From Gemmatimonadales bacterium (GTDB lineage: Bacteria; Gemmatimonadota; Gemmatimonadetes; Longimicrobiales; Gaopeijiaceae): a stretch of DNA of 64,000 nt. The notes beneath the pieces are model-generated. The model did no database searches, was not told the origin of the DNA, and was given only the letters and a program-made list of their open reading frames with translations. Positions 38,416 to 47,479 of this stretch are shown here, one piece after another. The position numbers and the translations under genes are program-made. The stretch's first letter is position 1. Each line of letters starts with the position of its first letter. Location of the stretch: NCBI GenBank assembly GCA_007695225.1, contig REED01000119.1, forward strand, positions 1 through 64,000, read 5' to 3'.

Positions 38416-39981
38416 ATGCTCCGTCGTCCCTCGACGCTCCGTCGGCTTCCGACCGGCTTCCTCGGCCTGGTGCTCGTGGTGTCCCTGGCCCCGGGACTCC
38501 ACGCCCAGAACTCCCCAACCGCCGTCGCTGCGCAGGACCCGGCGGCGGTGATCACCGCCGAATCCCTCTACAACCGGATCTACTTCCTGGCGTCCGACGG
38601 GCTCCGCGGTCGGGATACGCCCAGCCCCGGCCTGGAGGCGGCTGCCGCGTACCTGGTGAGCGAGCACCGGCGAGCCGGACTGGAACCGGCCGGTGAAGAC
38701 GGCACCTTCTACCAGCGCTATCCCTTCCGCCTGGTCGGTCCGGACCTGGAGAACGTCTCCCTCGAGCTCCAGGGGATCGATGCGCAGGCACCGGTTCAGG
38801 TGGGAACCAACGCCTTCGTGCGGGGAGGAGCGGAAGAAGGGGTCGGAGGCGAGTTGGTGTTCGTCGGGGACGTGGACGCAGCGCCCCCGGAGCCCGGCTC
38901 GCTGGAGGCACGGGTCGCCGTGGTATCCACCCCCGGCGAGTGGGGAAACGCCCTCTTCCAGCTCTCCAACCGCCAGGCCCGCTTCGCCCGGCTGAGCGGG
39001 GCCCGGGCGGTAATCCATGTCCTGGATGGGGAATTCCCCACCACGGCCCTCTCCCAGCTGGCCCCCCAGTTCGCCTCTCCCTCCTGGGTCCTGGGGGAAC
39101 AGGCGCCCTTCCCCCAGATCTACCTGGCGAGGGAGGTAGCGGTCCGGGTGATCCCCGAGCTGGATGAGCTCACCGCCCGGGCAGACCGGGGGGACCGCTT
39201 CCAGGCGCCCACCGGGACTCGGCTGGTGGGGGAGCTCCCCCTTGAGGTTCTGCAGGACGCGCGACCGGCCAATGTGGTGGCCATGCTCCCCGGGAGCGAT
39301 CCCGTCCTCCGGGATGAGTACGTGGTCCTCTCGGCCCACTACGACCACGTGGGGGTGGGGACCCCGGTGGACGGGGACTCCATCTACAACGGCGCCGACG
39401 ACAACGCTTCCGGAACGGCGGTCCTCCTGGAGGTGGCCCGGGCCCTGGCCCTCATGGACGAGGCGCCCCGACGCTCGGTGGTCTTCGTCCACGTGAGCGG
39501 CGAGGAGAAGGGGCTCCTGGGCTCGGAGTGGTTCGTGGACCATCCCACCATCGATCTGGATCGGGCGGTGGCGAACATCAATGCCGACATGGTGGGAGGG
39601 GACGCCCACCCCGATACGCTGGTGGTCATCGGGAAGGAGTACTCCACCCTGGGACCCCTGGTGGACCGGATCAACGAGGGGATGCCGGAGCTGAATCTCG
39701 TCACCTCCGATGATCTGTGGCCGGAACAGCGCTTCTTCTTCCGTTCGGACCAGTTCCACTTCATGCGGAAGGAGATCCCCTCCCTCTTCTTCTTCACCGG
39801 GGTACACGAGTGCTATCACCAGCCCTGCGACACGGTGGATTTCGTGGACCATGACAAGGCGGCCCGGGTGGCGCGCCTGCTGCTGCACTCGGTCCTGGAG
39901 ATCGCCAACCAGGAGGAGCGGCCCGAGTGGGACCCCGCCGGGCTCGAGGAAGTGCGTCAGCTCACCTCCGGTGGGCGCTGA
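38416..39981 (+). CDS. M28-family zinc aminopeptidase, exported
   Basis: Signal peptide; VVLSAHYDHVGVG, NGADDNASGTAVLLEVARAL, HVSGEEKGLLGSEWFV. Confidence 0.93.
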   Translation: MLRRPSTLRRLPTGFLGLVLVVSLAPGLHAQNSPTAVAAQDPAAVITAESLYNRIYFLASDGLRGRDTPSPGLEAAAAYLVSEHRRAGLEPAGEDGTFYQRYPFRLVGPDLENVSLELQGIDAQAPVQVGTNAFVRGGAEEGVGGELVFVGDVDAAPPEPGSLEARVAVVSTPGEWGNALFQLSNRQARFARLSGARAVIHVLDGEFPTTALSQLAPQFASPSWVLGEQAPFPQIYLAREVAVRVIPELDELTARADRGDRFQAPTGTRLVGELPLEVLQDARPANVVAMLPGSDPVLRDEYVVLSAHYDHVGVGTPVDGDSIYNGADDNASGTAVLLEVARALALMDEAPRRSVVFVHVSGEEKGLLGSEWFVDHPTIDLDRAVANINADMVGGDAHPDTLVVIGKEYSTLGPLVDRINEGMPELNLVTSDDLWPEQRFFFRSDQFHFMRKEIPSLFFFTGVHECYHQPCDTVDFVDHDKAARVARLLLHSVLEIANQEERPEWDPAGLEEVRQLTSGGR

Positions 39982-40834
39982 GGGCGACCCGGGGGAGGGG
40001 ACGGGCATCCATGTCCCCTTCGCCGGGAAACTCCGGCCCGGGGTCTTCCTGGCCCGCCCGAATCGGTTCCTCTGCCGGGTCCTCCTGGACGGGCCGCCGG
40101 GGACGCCCATGGGGGACCCGGTGGAGGCTCACCTTCCCGATCCGGGGCGCCTGAAGGAACTCCTGGTGCCGGGTCGCCGGGTCCGGGTTGAGGCGGCCCC
40201 CAATCCCAACCGGCGCACCCCGTGGACCCTCCGACTGGTGGAGTCGCCGCACCGGTCGGACCGACCCGACCGTGAGGACTGGATCTCCCTGGACACCACC
40301 CTCCCCAACCGACTGGTGGCACAGGGGCTCAAGGAGGGGCTGCTGGAGGAGTTCGCGGGGTGGGAACTGGTCCGCGCTGAAGTCACCCGGGGAGGAAGCC
40401 GGTTCGACTTCCTCCTGGCCCGGGATGTGGATTCCGGGGAGGTGGATCGCCGGGAGCTGGACCCCCGGAAAGTGGATCCCGGGGAGGTGGTCTCCGGAGA
40501 TGCGGCCTCCCGGGACGAGCTTCTCCTGGAGGTGAAGAGCGTCACCCTGGTGGAGGAGGGCTTGGCCCTCTTCCCCGACGCGGTGACGGCACGGGGGCGA
40601 CGACACCTGGAGGAACTCACCGAGATCGTCCAGGAAGGCGGCCATGCGGCGGTCCTCTTCGTCGCCCAGCGGGAAGACGTCCGGGAGATCCGGGCCGCCG
40701 CAGCCATCGATCCCGCCTTCGCCCGGGCCTTGGAGAAGGCCATCCAGGCCGGTGTGCGGGTGCTGGGACGCCGGTGCCGCGTGGACCCGCAGGGGGTCGA
40801 ACTCCTGGGGCCGGTACCGGCCGGGCCCGGATGA
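39971..40834 (+). CDS. sfsA: DNA/RNA nuclease SfsA
   Basis: AHLPDPGRLKELLVPG, RFDFLL, LLLEVKSVTLVEEGLALFPDAVTARGRRHLEEL; GTG start overlapping upstream stop. Confidence 0.88.
   Translation: MGAEGDPGEGTGIHVPFAGKLRPGVFLARPNRFLCRVLLDGPPGTPMGDPVEAHLPDPGRLKELLVPGRRVRVEAAPNPNRRTPWTLRLVESPHRSDRPDREDWISLDTTLPNRLVAQGLKEGLLEEFAGWELVRAEVTRGGSRFDFLLARDVDSGEVDRRELDPRKVDPGEVVSGDAASRDELLLEVKSVTLVEEGLALFPDAVTARGRRHLEELTEIVQEGGHAAVLFVAQREDVREIRAAAAIDPAFARALEKAIQAGVRVLGRRCRVDPQGVELLGPVPAGPG
40427..40501 (+). repeat. Five in-frame 15-bp tandem units inside sfsA
   Basis: gtggattccggggag x5 variants encoding VDSGE/VDRRE/LDPRK/VDPGE/VVSGD. Confidence 0.85.
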
Positions 40835-40867
40835 CCCGGCTCCCTCCAGGGGCAGGTCCACTGTCCG

Positions 40868-40939
40868 GACCGACTCTCAGACCGACCCCCAGACCGACCC
40901 CCAGACCGACCCTCAGACCGACCCTCAGACCGACCCTCA
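40868..40939. repeat. Six tandem 12-bp units (gaccgaccctca) between sfsA and the helicase gene
   Basis: Directly counted; last unit contains the helicase stop codon. Confidence 0.92.
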
Positions 40940-43900
40940 GATGGTCCGGGTAACCCCCGCCTCGAGGAAGACGAGGAGGGCCTCTACCCGCTCCACCGGG
41001 ACCCGGAACCGGGTGGCCATGGCCCGCCGATAGGCCTGGAGTTGAGGATGGTAGAGGGCCATCCGCTCCTCCAGCTCCCGGGCCGCCTCTGCGGCGTCGG
41101 ACGAAAACCGGTCCGTCTTGAAGTCCACCACCTGGACCCGTTCCGTCGTCCGGTCGGGGCCGGGGAAACGAAGGAGTCGGTCCACACTCCCCGAGAGGAT
41201 CCTTCCTCCGTCCCGGTGGAGGAAGGGGAGCTCCTGCTCCACCTCCGTCCCCGGAGGGAGGCGGTCCCGGGAGAGCACGGCCTGGAGCGGCTCCTCGCCG
41301 AGCCAGGTATGGAACCGGCCCAGGAGGGAGGTGAGTCCCGGCTCCTTCATCCCCAACTCCCGGCCCCTGGCTCGCAGGGCCCCTTCCTCGGGAATGCCCT
41401 CCTCCACCCACTCCACCATCTCCAACCAGGCGTGGACCACCGATCCCCGGAGGCGGGCCCCGCCTCCTCCCATCCGGAGGAGATCCGCCACGGTCCGGGT
41501 CTCCTCCCCTTCGAGGGCGGAAGGGGTCACCCGGGGGAGGAATCGACGCCGGTCCCGAACCGGGGCCATGGGGATCGCGGGTGGCCCCTGGGGGAGAGAG
41601 GAGGGGGCGGGGGATCGGAGATCCGGCCCTCTTCCCTCCTCTCCCTCTTCTTCCTTCCGGCCCTCTTCCTCCCGGTCCGCGGCGCCCGCCATCCCCTTCC
41701 CCACACCCCCCGTCCCCTTCCCCGCGTGGTCCGCCCAGTCCGGATCCCCCTCCTCCAGGAGCACCCCCACGCTCCCTTCCCGGCGAAGGGGCTCCGCTCC
41801 CTCCACCCCCAGACCCTCCCGGATGAGCTGGGCCGGGGTCGACTTCCCTTCCCGCCCCTCCTCCACCACCAGGAGCAGAGCGTGACGCGCCCGGGTCAGG
41901 GCCACATAGAGCCCCCCCAGTTCGTCGTGGAATGCGGTGGCGCCCTGGTGGAGTACCGCCTGGGACACTTCTGGGAAGAGGCCCAGGAAATCCCGCGGGA
42001 CAGGGGGAAAGATGCGCTGGATGGGGCCCGCCGGCTCCCCTCGCACCGGGATGGGACCGGCCCGACCTCCTCCCCCCTTCCGGAAGCTGGACTCCAGCTC
42101 GGGGAGGACGACCGCGTCGAACTCCAGCCCCTTGGAGGCGTGGATGGTCATGACCCGGACCCGGGCCCCGCCGGGAGCTTCCATCCGTGTCGCCTCCACC
42201 CGCCGGATGAACGCCCCGGGGCGGAGAGGAGGCCGGGCGGCGTCCTGACGGTAGCCGAGCTCCACCAGCTGTCCCAGTCGGACCCTCTCCCGGGGAGAGG
42301 CCCGGGAGATCAGGACCCGGGTCCATCGGTCCAGCACCGGACCGTAGCCCTCCTGGAGAAGTCGGCGACGAACCCCGGAGGAGACCCGGTCTGCCTGCGC
42401 GTCCGAGGTCCAGTCCACGAACCCCACCGCTTCTCCCAGGGAAGAGGTGGCCACGATGTACCGGGCCAACCGATCCCCGGGATGGTCCGCCACCCGAAGG
42501 AGGGCCAGGAGCGGATGGACGGGCCAGGCATCCAGCACCGGCCCCCCTCCCTCCTCGCTCACCGGAATCTCCCGGCGACGGAGCTCCCAGATCATCCGGT
42601 TCACCGCCTTCCCGGTACGGCAGAGGACACCCACGGTGGCCCCAGGCGCCGTCCGGTGGAGGCGGTGCACCTCGTCGGCGGCGGCGGCGACCACCCCGGG
42701 ACGGAGTTGGCGCCTCCCCTCCTCGGGAGGGCTCTGCACCACCCGGAGGAATCCCGGAAGGTCCGGAAAGGCCGCCTCGTGGTGGGGAAAATCCCGGGCC
42801 CATTCCCGGGCGGCCATGGCCTCGTGTTCCTGGTCCAGGACCGGTGAGGCCGGGAATCGGGCGCAGATGCGGTTCACCGCATCCAGGATCACGGGGGAGG
42901 ACCGGTAGCTCTTCTTGAGGGCGTCGGTGGGGATCCCGGAGCGAAGGCTGATGCGCTCCAGGAGCCGCGGCTCCCCCCCTCGCCAGCCATAGATGGACTG
43001 TTTGGGGTCGGCCACCACCACCACCGCCCGCTCGCCCTCGTGTCCCTGGAGGATCTCCTCCGCCAGCGGCTCAAGGGCCCGCCACTGGAGCGCGGAGGTG
43101 TCCTGGAACTCGTCCAGGAGGAGGTGGCGGATCCGTCCGTCCAGGCGGAAGTAGATCTCTCCCCCCCGCTCGGTGGTCCCGGTACTCAGAAGGAGGTGGG
43201 GGATGTCCTCGAAGCGGTAGAGGCTCCGGCGGCTCTGCTCCGCCACGAAGGCCGCCTCGAATCCTTCCGCCAGCCGCCCCAACGCCTGGGCCCGGCCCTG
43301 GAGGCCGGGAAGGAGGTCCCGCCGGGCCAGTCTCCCCGCCTCCCGGGCCAGTCCTTCCCACTCGGACGATATCTCGTGGCGGGAGAAGGCCTCCTTTCCG
43401 GAGAACACTGCAGCGAAGACGCCCTTCCCCAGGAGCCCCTTCCAATCCCGATTCCGAAGGTCCGCCTGGTGGGCCTGGGCGGCGCCGGACCAGCGGCTGT
43501 CCGGGGTCCCCTTCTTCGTCAGGGGCAGCTCCGCCTCCCCCACGCGCCGGGCCAGCGCCTCCAGCTCGGAACGAGCCGGGGGATCCTCGTCGGCCTCCGA
43601 CGCGAACCCCCAGGGATGGGGCTCACGGGGATCCAGTTCCCGGGCCACCCGCTGAATCCCCTCCACCACCGCCAGTAGCTCGGCATGGACCCCCCGGCCC
43701 ACGTCGCCGGCTCGATGGAGGCGGAGGAGCTCTCCCATCTCCCTTCGATCCACGTCCGCCAGGAGCCGGTCCACGGCGGCGGTGACCAGCGCTTCTCCAT
43801 CCGCCGTGTCTGCCACCTCCCACCCGGGGGCCAGCCCCATTTCCAGGGAGAAGGCCCGGGCGACCCGGTGGAAGAAGGCGTCCAGGGTGGAGACGTTCAT

Positions 43901-44272
43901 CCGGTGGAGCGCCTCCACCGCCTGGGTCAGGAGGGCCTCCACCCGGGCCGGATCCAGGGGGGGAGCCCCGGGGAGTCCGGCGTGGACCGCCAGCGCGGTC
44001 CGCTCCTTCTCGTCCACCACGGCTCGGGCCAGGCGAATCAGGACCCGCTCCAGGATCTCTCCCGCCGCCTTCCGGGTGAAGGTGGAGGCCAGGATCTCCT
44101 GCGCGGGGACCCCGGCGTTCAGGAGCCCGATGATCCGGGAGGAGAGGCGAAAGGTCTTCCCCGTCCCGGCGGAGGCAAGGACGATCTCCCGGGGGAGGGT
44201 GGGGCCGAGTGGCGGCGCGCTCCCTCCGTCGGGGTCATCCAACCGGCGCTGCTCCCGGGTCGCGTCATCCAT
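40937..44272 (-). CDS. UvrD/RecB-family helicase-nuclease (AddA-like)
   Basis: LASAGTGKTFRLSSRI, LLLDEFQDTSALQW, VVADPKQSIYGWRGGE, VMTIHASKGLEFDAVVLPE, C-terminal VQVVDFKTDRF. Confidence 0.92.
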   Translation of the reverse strand: MDDATREQRRLDDPDGGSAPPLGPTLPREIVLASAGTGKTFRLSSRIIGLLNAGVPAQEILASTFTRKAAGEILERVLIRLARAVVDEKERTALAVHAGLPGAPPLDPARVEALLTQAVEALHRMNVSTLDAFFHRVARAFSLEMGLAPGWEVADTADGEALVTAAVDRLLADVDRREMGELLRLHRAGDVGRGVHAELLAVVEGIQRVARELDPREPHPWGFASEADEDPPARSELEALARRVGEAELPLTKKGTPDSRWSGAAQAHQADLRNRDWKGLLGKGVFAAVFSGKEAFSRHEISSEWEGLAREAGRLARRDLLPGLQGRAQALGRLAEGFEAAFVAEQSRRSLYRFEDIPHLLLSTGTTERGGEIYFRLDGRIRHLLLDEFQDTSALQWRALEPLAEEILQGHEGERAVVVVADPKQSIYGWRGGEPRLLERISLRSGIPTDALKKSYRSSPVILDAVNRICARFPASPVLDQEHEAMAAREWARDFPHHEAAFPDLPGFLRVVQSPPEEGRRQLRPGVVAAAADEVHRLHRTAPGATVGVLCRTGKAVNRMIWELRRREIPVSEEGGGPVLDAWPVHPLLALLRVADHPGDRLARYIVATSSLGEAVGFVDWTSDAQADRVSSGVRRRLLQEGYGPVLDRWTRVLISRASPRERVRLGQLVELGYRQDAARPPLRPGAFIRRVEATRMEAPGGARVRVMTIHASKGLEFDAVVLPELESSFRKGGGGRAGPIPVRGEPAGPIQRIFPPVPRDFLGLFPEVSQAVLHQGATAFHDELGGLYVALTRARHALLLVVEEGREGKSTPAQLIREGLGVEGAEPLRREGSVGVLLEEGDPDWADHAGKGTGGVGKGMAGAADREEEGRKEEEGEEGRGPDLRSPAPSSLPQGPPAIPMAPVRDRRRFLPRVTPSALEGEETRTVADLLRMGGGGARLRGSVVHAWLEMVEWVEEGIPEEGALRARGRELGMKEPGLTSLLGRFHTWLGEEPLQAVLSRDRLPPGTEVEQELPFLHRDGGRILSGSVDRLLRFPGPDRTTERVQVVDFKTDRFSSDAAEAARELEERMALYHPQLQAYRRAMATRFRVPVERVEALLVFLEAGVTRTI

Positions 44273-47200
44273 CGGACATCTCCTCCTCTCCCTCCTCACC
44301 ATCCTCACTCGGGGGCGCCAGGATGCCCACCCCCAGGAGCGGGCCCATGTCGTCGGACACCCGGGCCCTGGCGAGGCGGGCCGGGTCGAAGGTCACCCAC
44401 TCCCCCCGGAGGAGGGGCCGGAGAACCTCCCGGGCCTGTTCATCCGCCTCCGCCAGCTCCTCCGCGGTCCAGTCCGCCCGGAGGATTCCCACCGTCTCCA
44501 GCTTCCGGGGAAGGTTGTAGTAGGCCAGGTGGAGGGGTGCACCCGCTCCCGGGGCCTCCCCCCCCGACGCCCCCGGTGCCCCCGATGCCCTTCCCGACCC
44601 CTCCCGCAAGGCCCCGAGGGCTTCCAGGGGCTCCCCTCCGGCCCCCACCAGGCGAGGCGCCACGTGACGGTAAAGGGGAAGCTGGAGGTCCACCCACTCC
44701 CGAAGCGGCCCCCGCCCCTTCCGATGGGTCTGATCGGGGCTCCGGCCCACCTCGGAGGTCTTGTAGTCCAGGAGGAGCCACCCCTCTTCCGGATGCCGGT
44801 CCACCCGGTCCACCCTCCCGGTGAGGAAGACGGAATCGGTATCCACCGGGAACGGGACCCCTTCCGGAGGCGTGCCCGTCTCCACCGCCACCACCTCCCA
44901 CCCCTGGGCCCGATGCGCCGCCTCGACCCGGGCCAGCGCACCCAGCCGGAGGGCGAGTTGGGAGAGCTGGATCTGAACCGCCGGGAGGGGGCGGGTTCCG
45001 AACCGGCGCCGCCCCTCCTCACGGAGGGCCTCTTCCAGACCTCGAGCCAGGCGGCCCGCGTCCTTTTCCCCCCGGAGTTCCCTCCCCAGCGTCTCCAGGA
45101 CCCGATGGGCGAGCCCTCCGAACCCCATGGCCTCCATCTCCCTCCCCTCGTCGTCCACCCAGCGGTCCGGGGAGGCGCCGCCCACCCTCCGCCCCAGGAG
45201 CCAGAGGTACGGGTCGGCCAGGAGAGAGGCGAAGGCGGTGACCCGGATCCGGAGGGGAAGTCCGGGGGGGGCCAGGGAGAGCTCCGGGGGAAGGGATACG
45301 CCGGCTTCCTGGAGCCCGTTGTCCGGAGGGGGCGGGGAACTCCCGGGAGCGGGCGGGGCGCCCCCGGGAGCCGCCGGTGCCTCCCCCTTGTCATCCAGAT
45401 ACTGAAGGATCCGTCGGGCCACCTCCGGAGGAGTCCCCTGGAGAAGGAGGGGTGACGGGCGGAGGGGATCCCCCGAGACTCCCCGTCGCCCCGAGACCAG
45501 CACCGTCCCCTCGCGGCTCTCGAGAATGGCGGTGAGACGATAGGCGTCTCGAGCGCGCCGGGCGCGGTTGTCGGGGATCCCCAGCGCGACCCGGAGGGCA
45601 TCGGGAAGGAAGGGATGACCCACCACCGCCGCCGGCAGGTGGGGGTCGTTCACCCCCGCCAACAGGAGGACCGGGGCATCGTCCAGGTGGAGTTCCAGCC
45701 ACCCCAACGCCTCCACCGCCGCCTCCTCTTCCGGAGGCGGGACGACCTCCCCCTCCATCTCCGAGAGGAGGATCCGGATGAGGGTCGCCCCGCTCACCCC
45801 GGGAGTGAATCCCGGGGAGGCGGCCCCAGCGGCGCCGGCGCCGCCCGCCGCCTCTGCCTCACCCAGCAGTCCCCGGAGAACCGAAAGGAAGGCCATGAGA
45901 TCACGGTCCCCGGGGACGTTCTCCCGAAGGGCCCGATCCCCATGGATGGCCTGGAAGAACCGGCCCAGGGGTTCCGCCCACTCCGAAAGGGGCCGGGACT
46001 CCCGCAGCTCCCCCAGGAGGGATCCCATCCGACCCCGGAGGAACTCGACGCGGCGCAGGGCCCGGTCCTCGGGGGGCCCGGGAAGGGAGCCCCCTCCCAG
46101 CTTCCCCGGAAGGGCGGCCTGGCGATAGGCATCGAGATTCCGGAGCGTCTCCCCTGCGGCCAACCCCTCGCCCTGAAGCCAGCCCTCCAGGTCCGGGTGC
46201 CGGAGGAGGGAGGCCAGCGCGGAAACGTCGTCGTCGTCCAGGAACCGGGCCACCGCCTCCAGGAGGAGGAAGGGACGGGTGCGGTCCAGCGGCCTCCCGG
46301 CGGGGTCCCGGAGGGGGACGCCCCTCTCCTCGAGGACTCGGAGCAGGAAGGGGGTGAGGTCCGGATCCGCCACGCCCACCACCACCTCTTCGGGGGAGCG
46401 GCGGCCTCCAAGGTCCGCCATTTCCCGGGCTACCCGCTCCGCCTGATCCGCCGGTCCCCCCTCCACGAACGCCCGGGCCCGGACCAGGGGCACCTCTCGA
46501 CCCCACCATTCCTGGGGGAGGATCGTCCCATCGGGGTGGAAGCGATGGCCTTCCGACTCCGGGGCATGGATGAGGACCTGCACCGGGAGCTGAAGGGTGG
46601 TCAGCATCTCCCGAACCACTCCCGGCAGCTCCGGGATCGCCACCAGCCAGAGGGGCCCAGGCGCAGAGACGGAGCCGTCCGCCAGGGCATGGCGTCGGGC
46701 TTCCTCCCGGTCCATCCATCCGCCCCTGGCCAGGAGGCGAAGGACTTGCCCCTGCACCTCCTGAAGGGCATCCCAGCGAGGGCCATCGTCGAAGAGGGAG
46801 GCGCGGGCGAAGACCTGGGCCACGTCCTGGAAGGTAAGGCCCTCCGCCGCCAGCTCACGATGGAGTTCCTCCACCAACCGTGCCAGCGCCAGCCAGCCGG
46901 GAAGGTCCCCTGCTGCGGGTGGGCGGGAGGTGAGCAGGCGGAGGCGATGATCGGGAAGCTCCTGGAGGGCACGGGCCCAGGCCATGCGAGCCGCCAGCCC
47001 CGGCGGCGGGGGGCGTTCCGGAAGGTAGAGTCGCTCAGGGAGCACTCCTGCGGTGACCACCTGGGGGGGGCGGAGGGCCAGACCCCGCGCCTCAGACCCT
47101 TCCAGGAGGAGCTCCTGGAGTCGCCGGCCCGCCCGAGATCCAGGGACCACCACCAGGTGCTGGGAAAGGTCCAGCTCCCCCGCCCGACCACCGGGGCCGT

Positions 47201-47285
47201 CCCAGGCCAGGAGTCGCTCCGCCGCCCCATGGAGGGCTGGACGATCCCAACCCAGGAACAGGGGATGAAAGGAGGCTGGCGGCAT
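44265..47285 (-). CDS. PD-(D/E)XK nuclease family protein (AddB-like)
   Basis: Adjacent and overlapping with AddA-like gene; C-terminal EEGWLLLDYKTSEVGR; start re-assigned to MPPASFHPL. Confidence 0.82.
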   Translation of the reverse strand: MPPASFHPLFLGWDRPALHGAAERLLAWDGPGGRAGELDLSQHLVVVPGSRAGRRLQELLLEGSEARGLALRPPQVVTAGVLPERLYLPERPPPPGLAARMAWARALQELPDHRLRLLTSRPPAAGDLPGWLALARLVEELHRELAAEGLTFQDVAQVFARASLFDDGPRWDALQEVQGQVLRLLARGGWMDREEARRHALADGSVSAPGPLWLVAIPELPGVVREMLTTLQLPVQVLIHAPESEGHRFHPDGTILPQEWWGREVPLVRARAFVEGGPADQAERVAREMADLGGRRSPEEVVVGVADPDLTPFLLRVLEERGVPLRDPAGRPLDRTRPFLLLEAVARFLDDDDVSALASLLRHPDLEGWLQGEGLAAGETLRNLDAYRQAALPGKLGGGSLPGPPEDRALRRVEFLRGRMGSLLGELRESRPLSEWAEPLGRFFQAIHGDRALRENVPGDRDLMAFLSVLRGLLGEAEAAGGAGAAGAASPGFTPGVSGATLIRILLSEMEGEVVPPPEEEAAVEALGWLELHLDDAPVLLLAGVNDPHLPAAVVGHPFLPDALRVALGIPDNRARRARDAYRLTAILESREGTVLVSGRRGVSGDPLRPSPLLLQGTPPEVARRILQYLDDKGEAPAAPGGAPPAPGSSPPPPDNGLQEAGVSLPPELSLAPPGLPLRIRVTAFASLLADPYLWLLGRRVGGASPDRWVDDEGREMEAMGFGGLAHRVLETLGRELRGEKDAGRLARGLEEALREEGRRRFGTRPLPAVQIQLSQLALRLGALARVEAAHRAQGWEVVAVETGTPPEGVPFPVDTDSVFLTGRVDRVDRHPEEGWLLLDYKTSEVGRSPDQTHRKGRGPLREWVDLQLPLYRHVAPRLVGAGGEPLEALGALREGSGRASGAPGASGGEAPGAGAPLHLAYYNLPRKLETVGILRADWTAEELAEADEQAREVLRPLLRGEWVTFDPARLARARVSDDMGPLLGVGILAPPSEDGEEGEEEMSDG

Positions 47286-47479
47286 GGGCAGCGGATGGGG
47301 ACGCGAGGGATGAAGGGCTGGTGATGGGGGCCGACGGGGGCCCGGGAGGGGCCTGATCCGGAGACCAGACCGGCAAGGTGACCCCGTCCACCCTGGGGGG
47401 AAAGGGGAGAGGGAAAGGGGAGGAGCCCAGGGGAAGGGTGCAGGGGAGCGCTCCCTCTGCCACCGCCTTCCGGTGAGCG

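Noticed and set aside
40868-40939. Possible CRISPR-like array
   Set aside because: 12-bp head-to-tail units without spacers; no cas genes in the window.
41042-42847. 601-aa plus-strand ORF over the AddA-like gene
   Set aside because: Antisense shadow; helicase motifs on the minus strand are unambiguous.
45615-47324. 569-aa plus-strand ORF antisense to the AddB-like gene
   Set aside because: High-GC shadow ORF; composition lacks recognisable domains, opposite strand is clearly coding.
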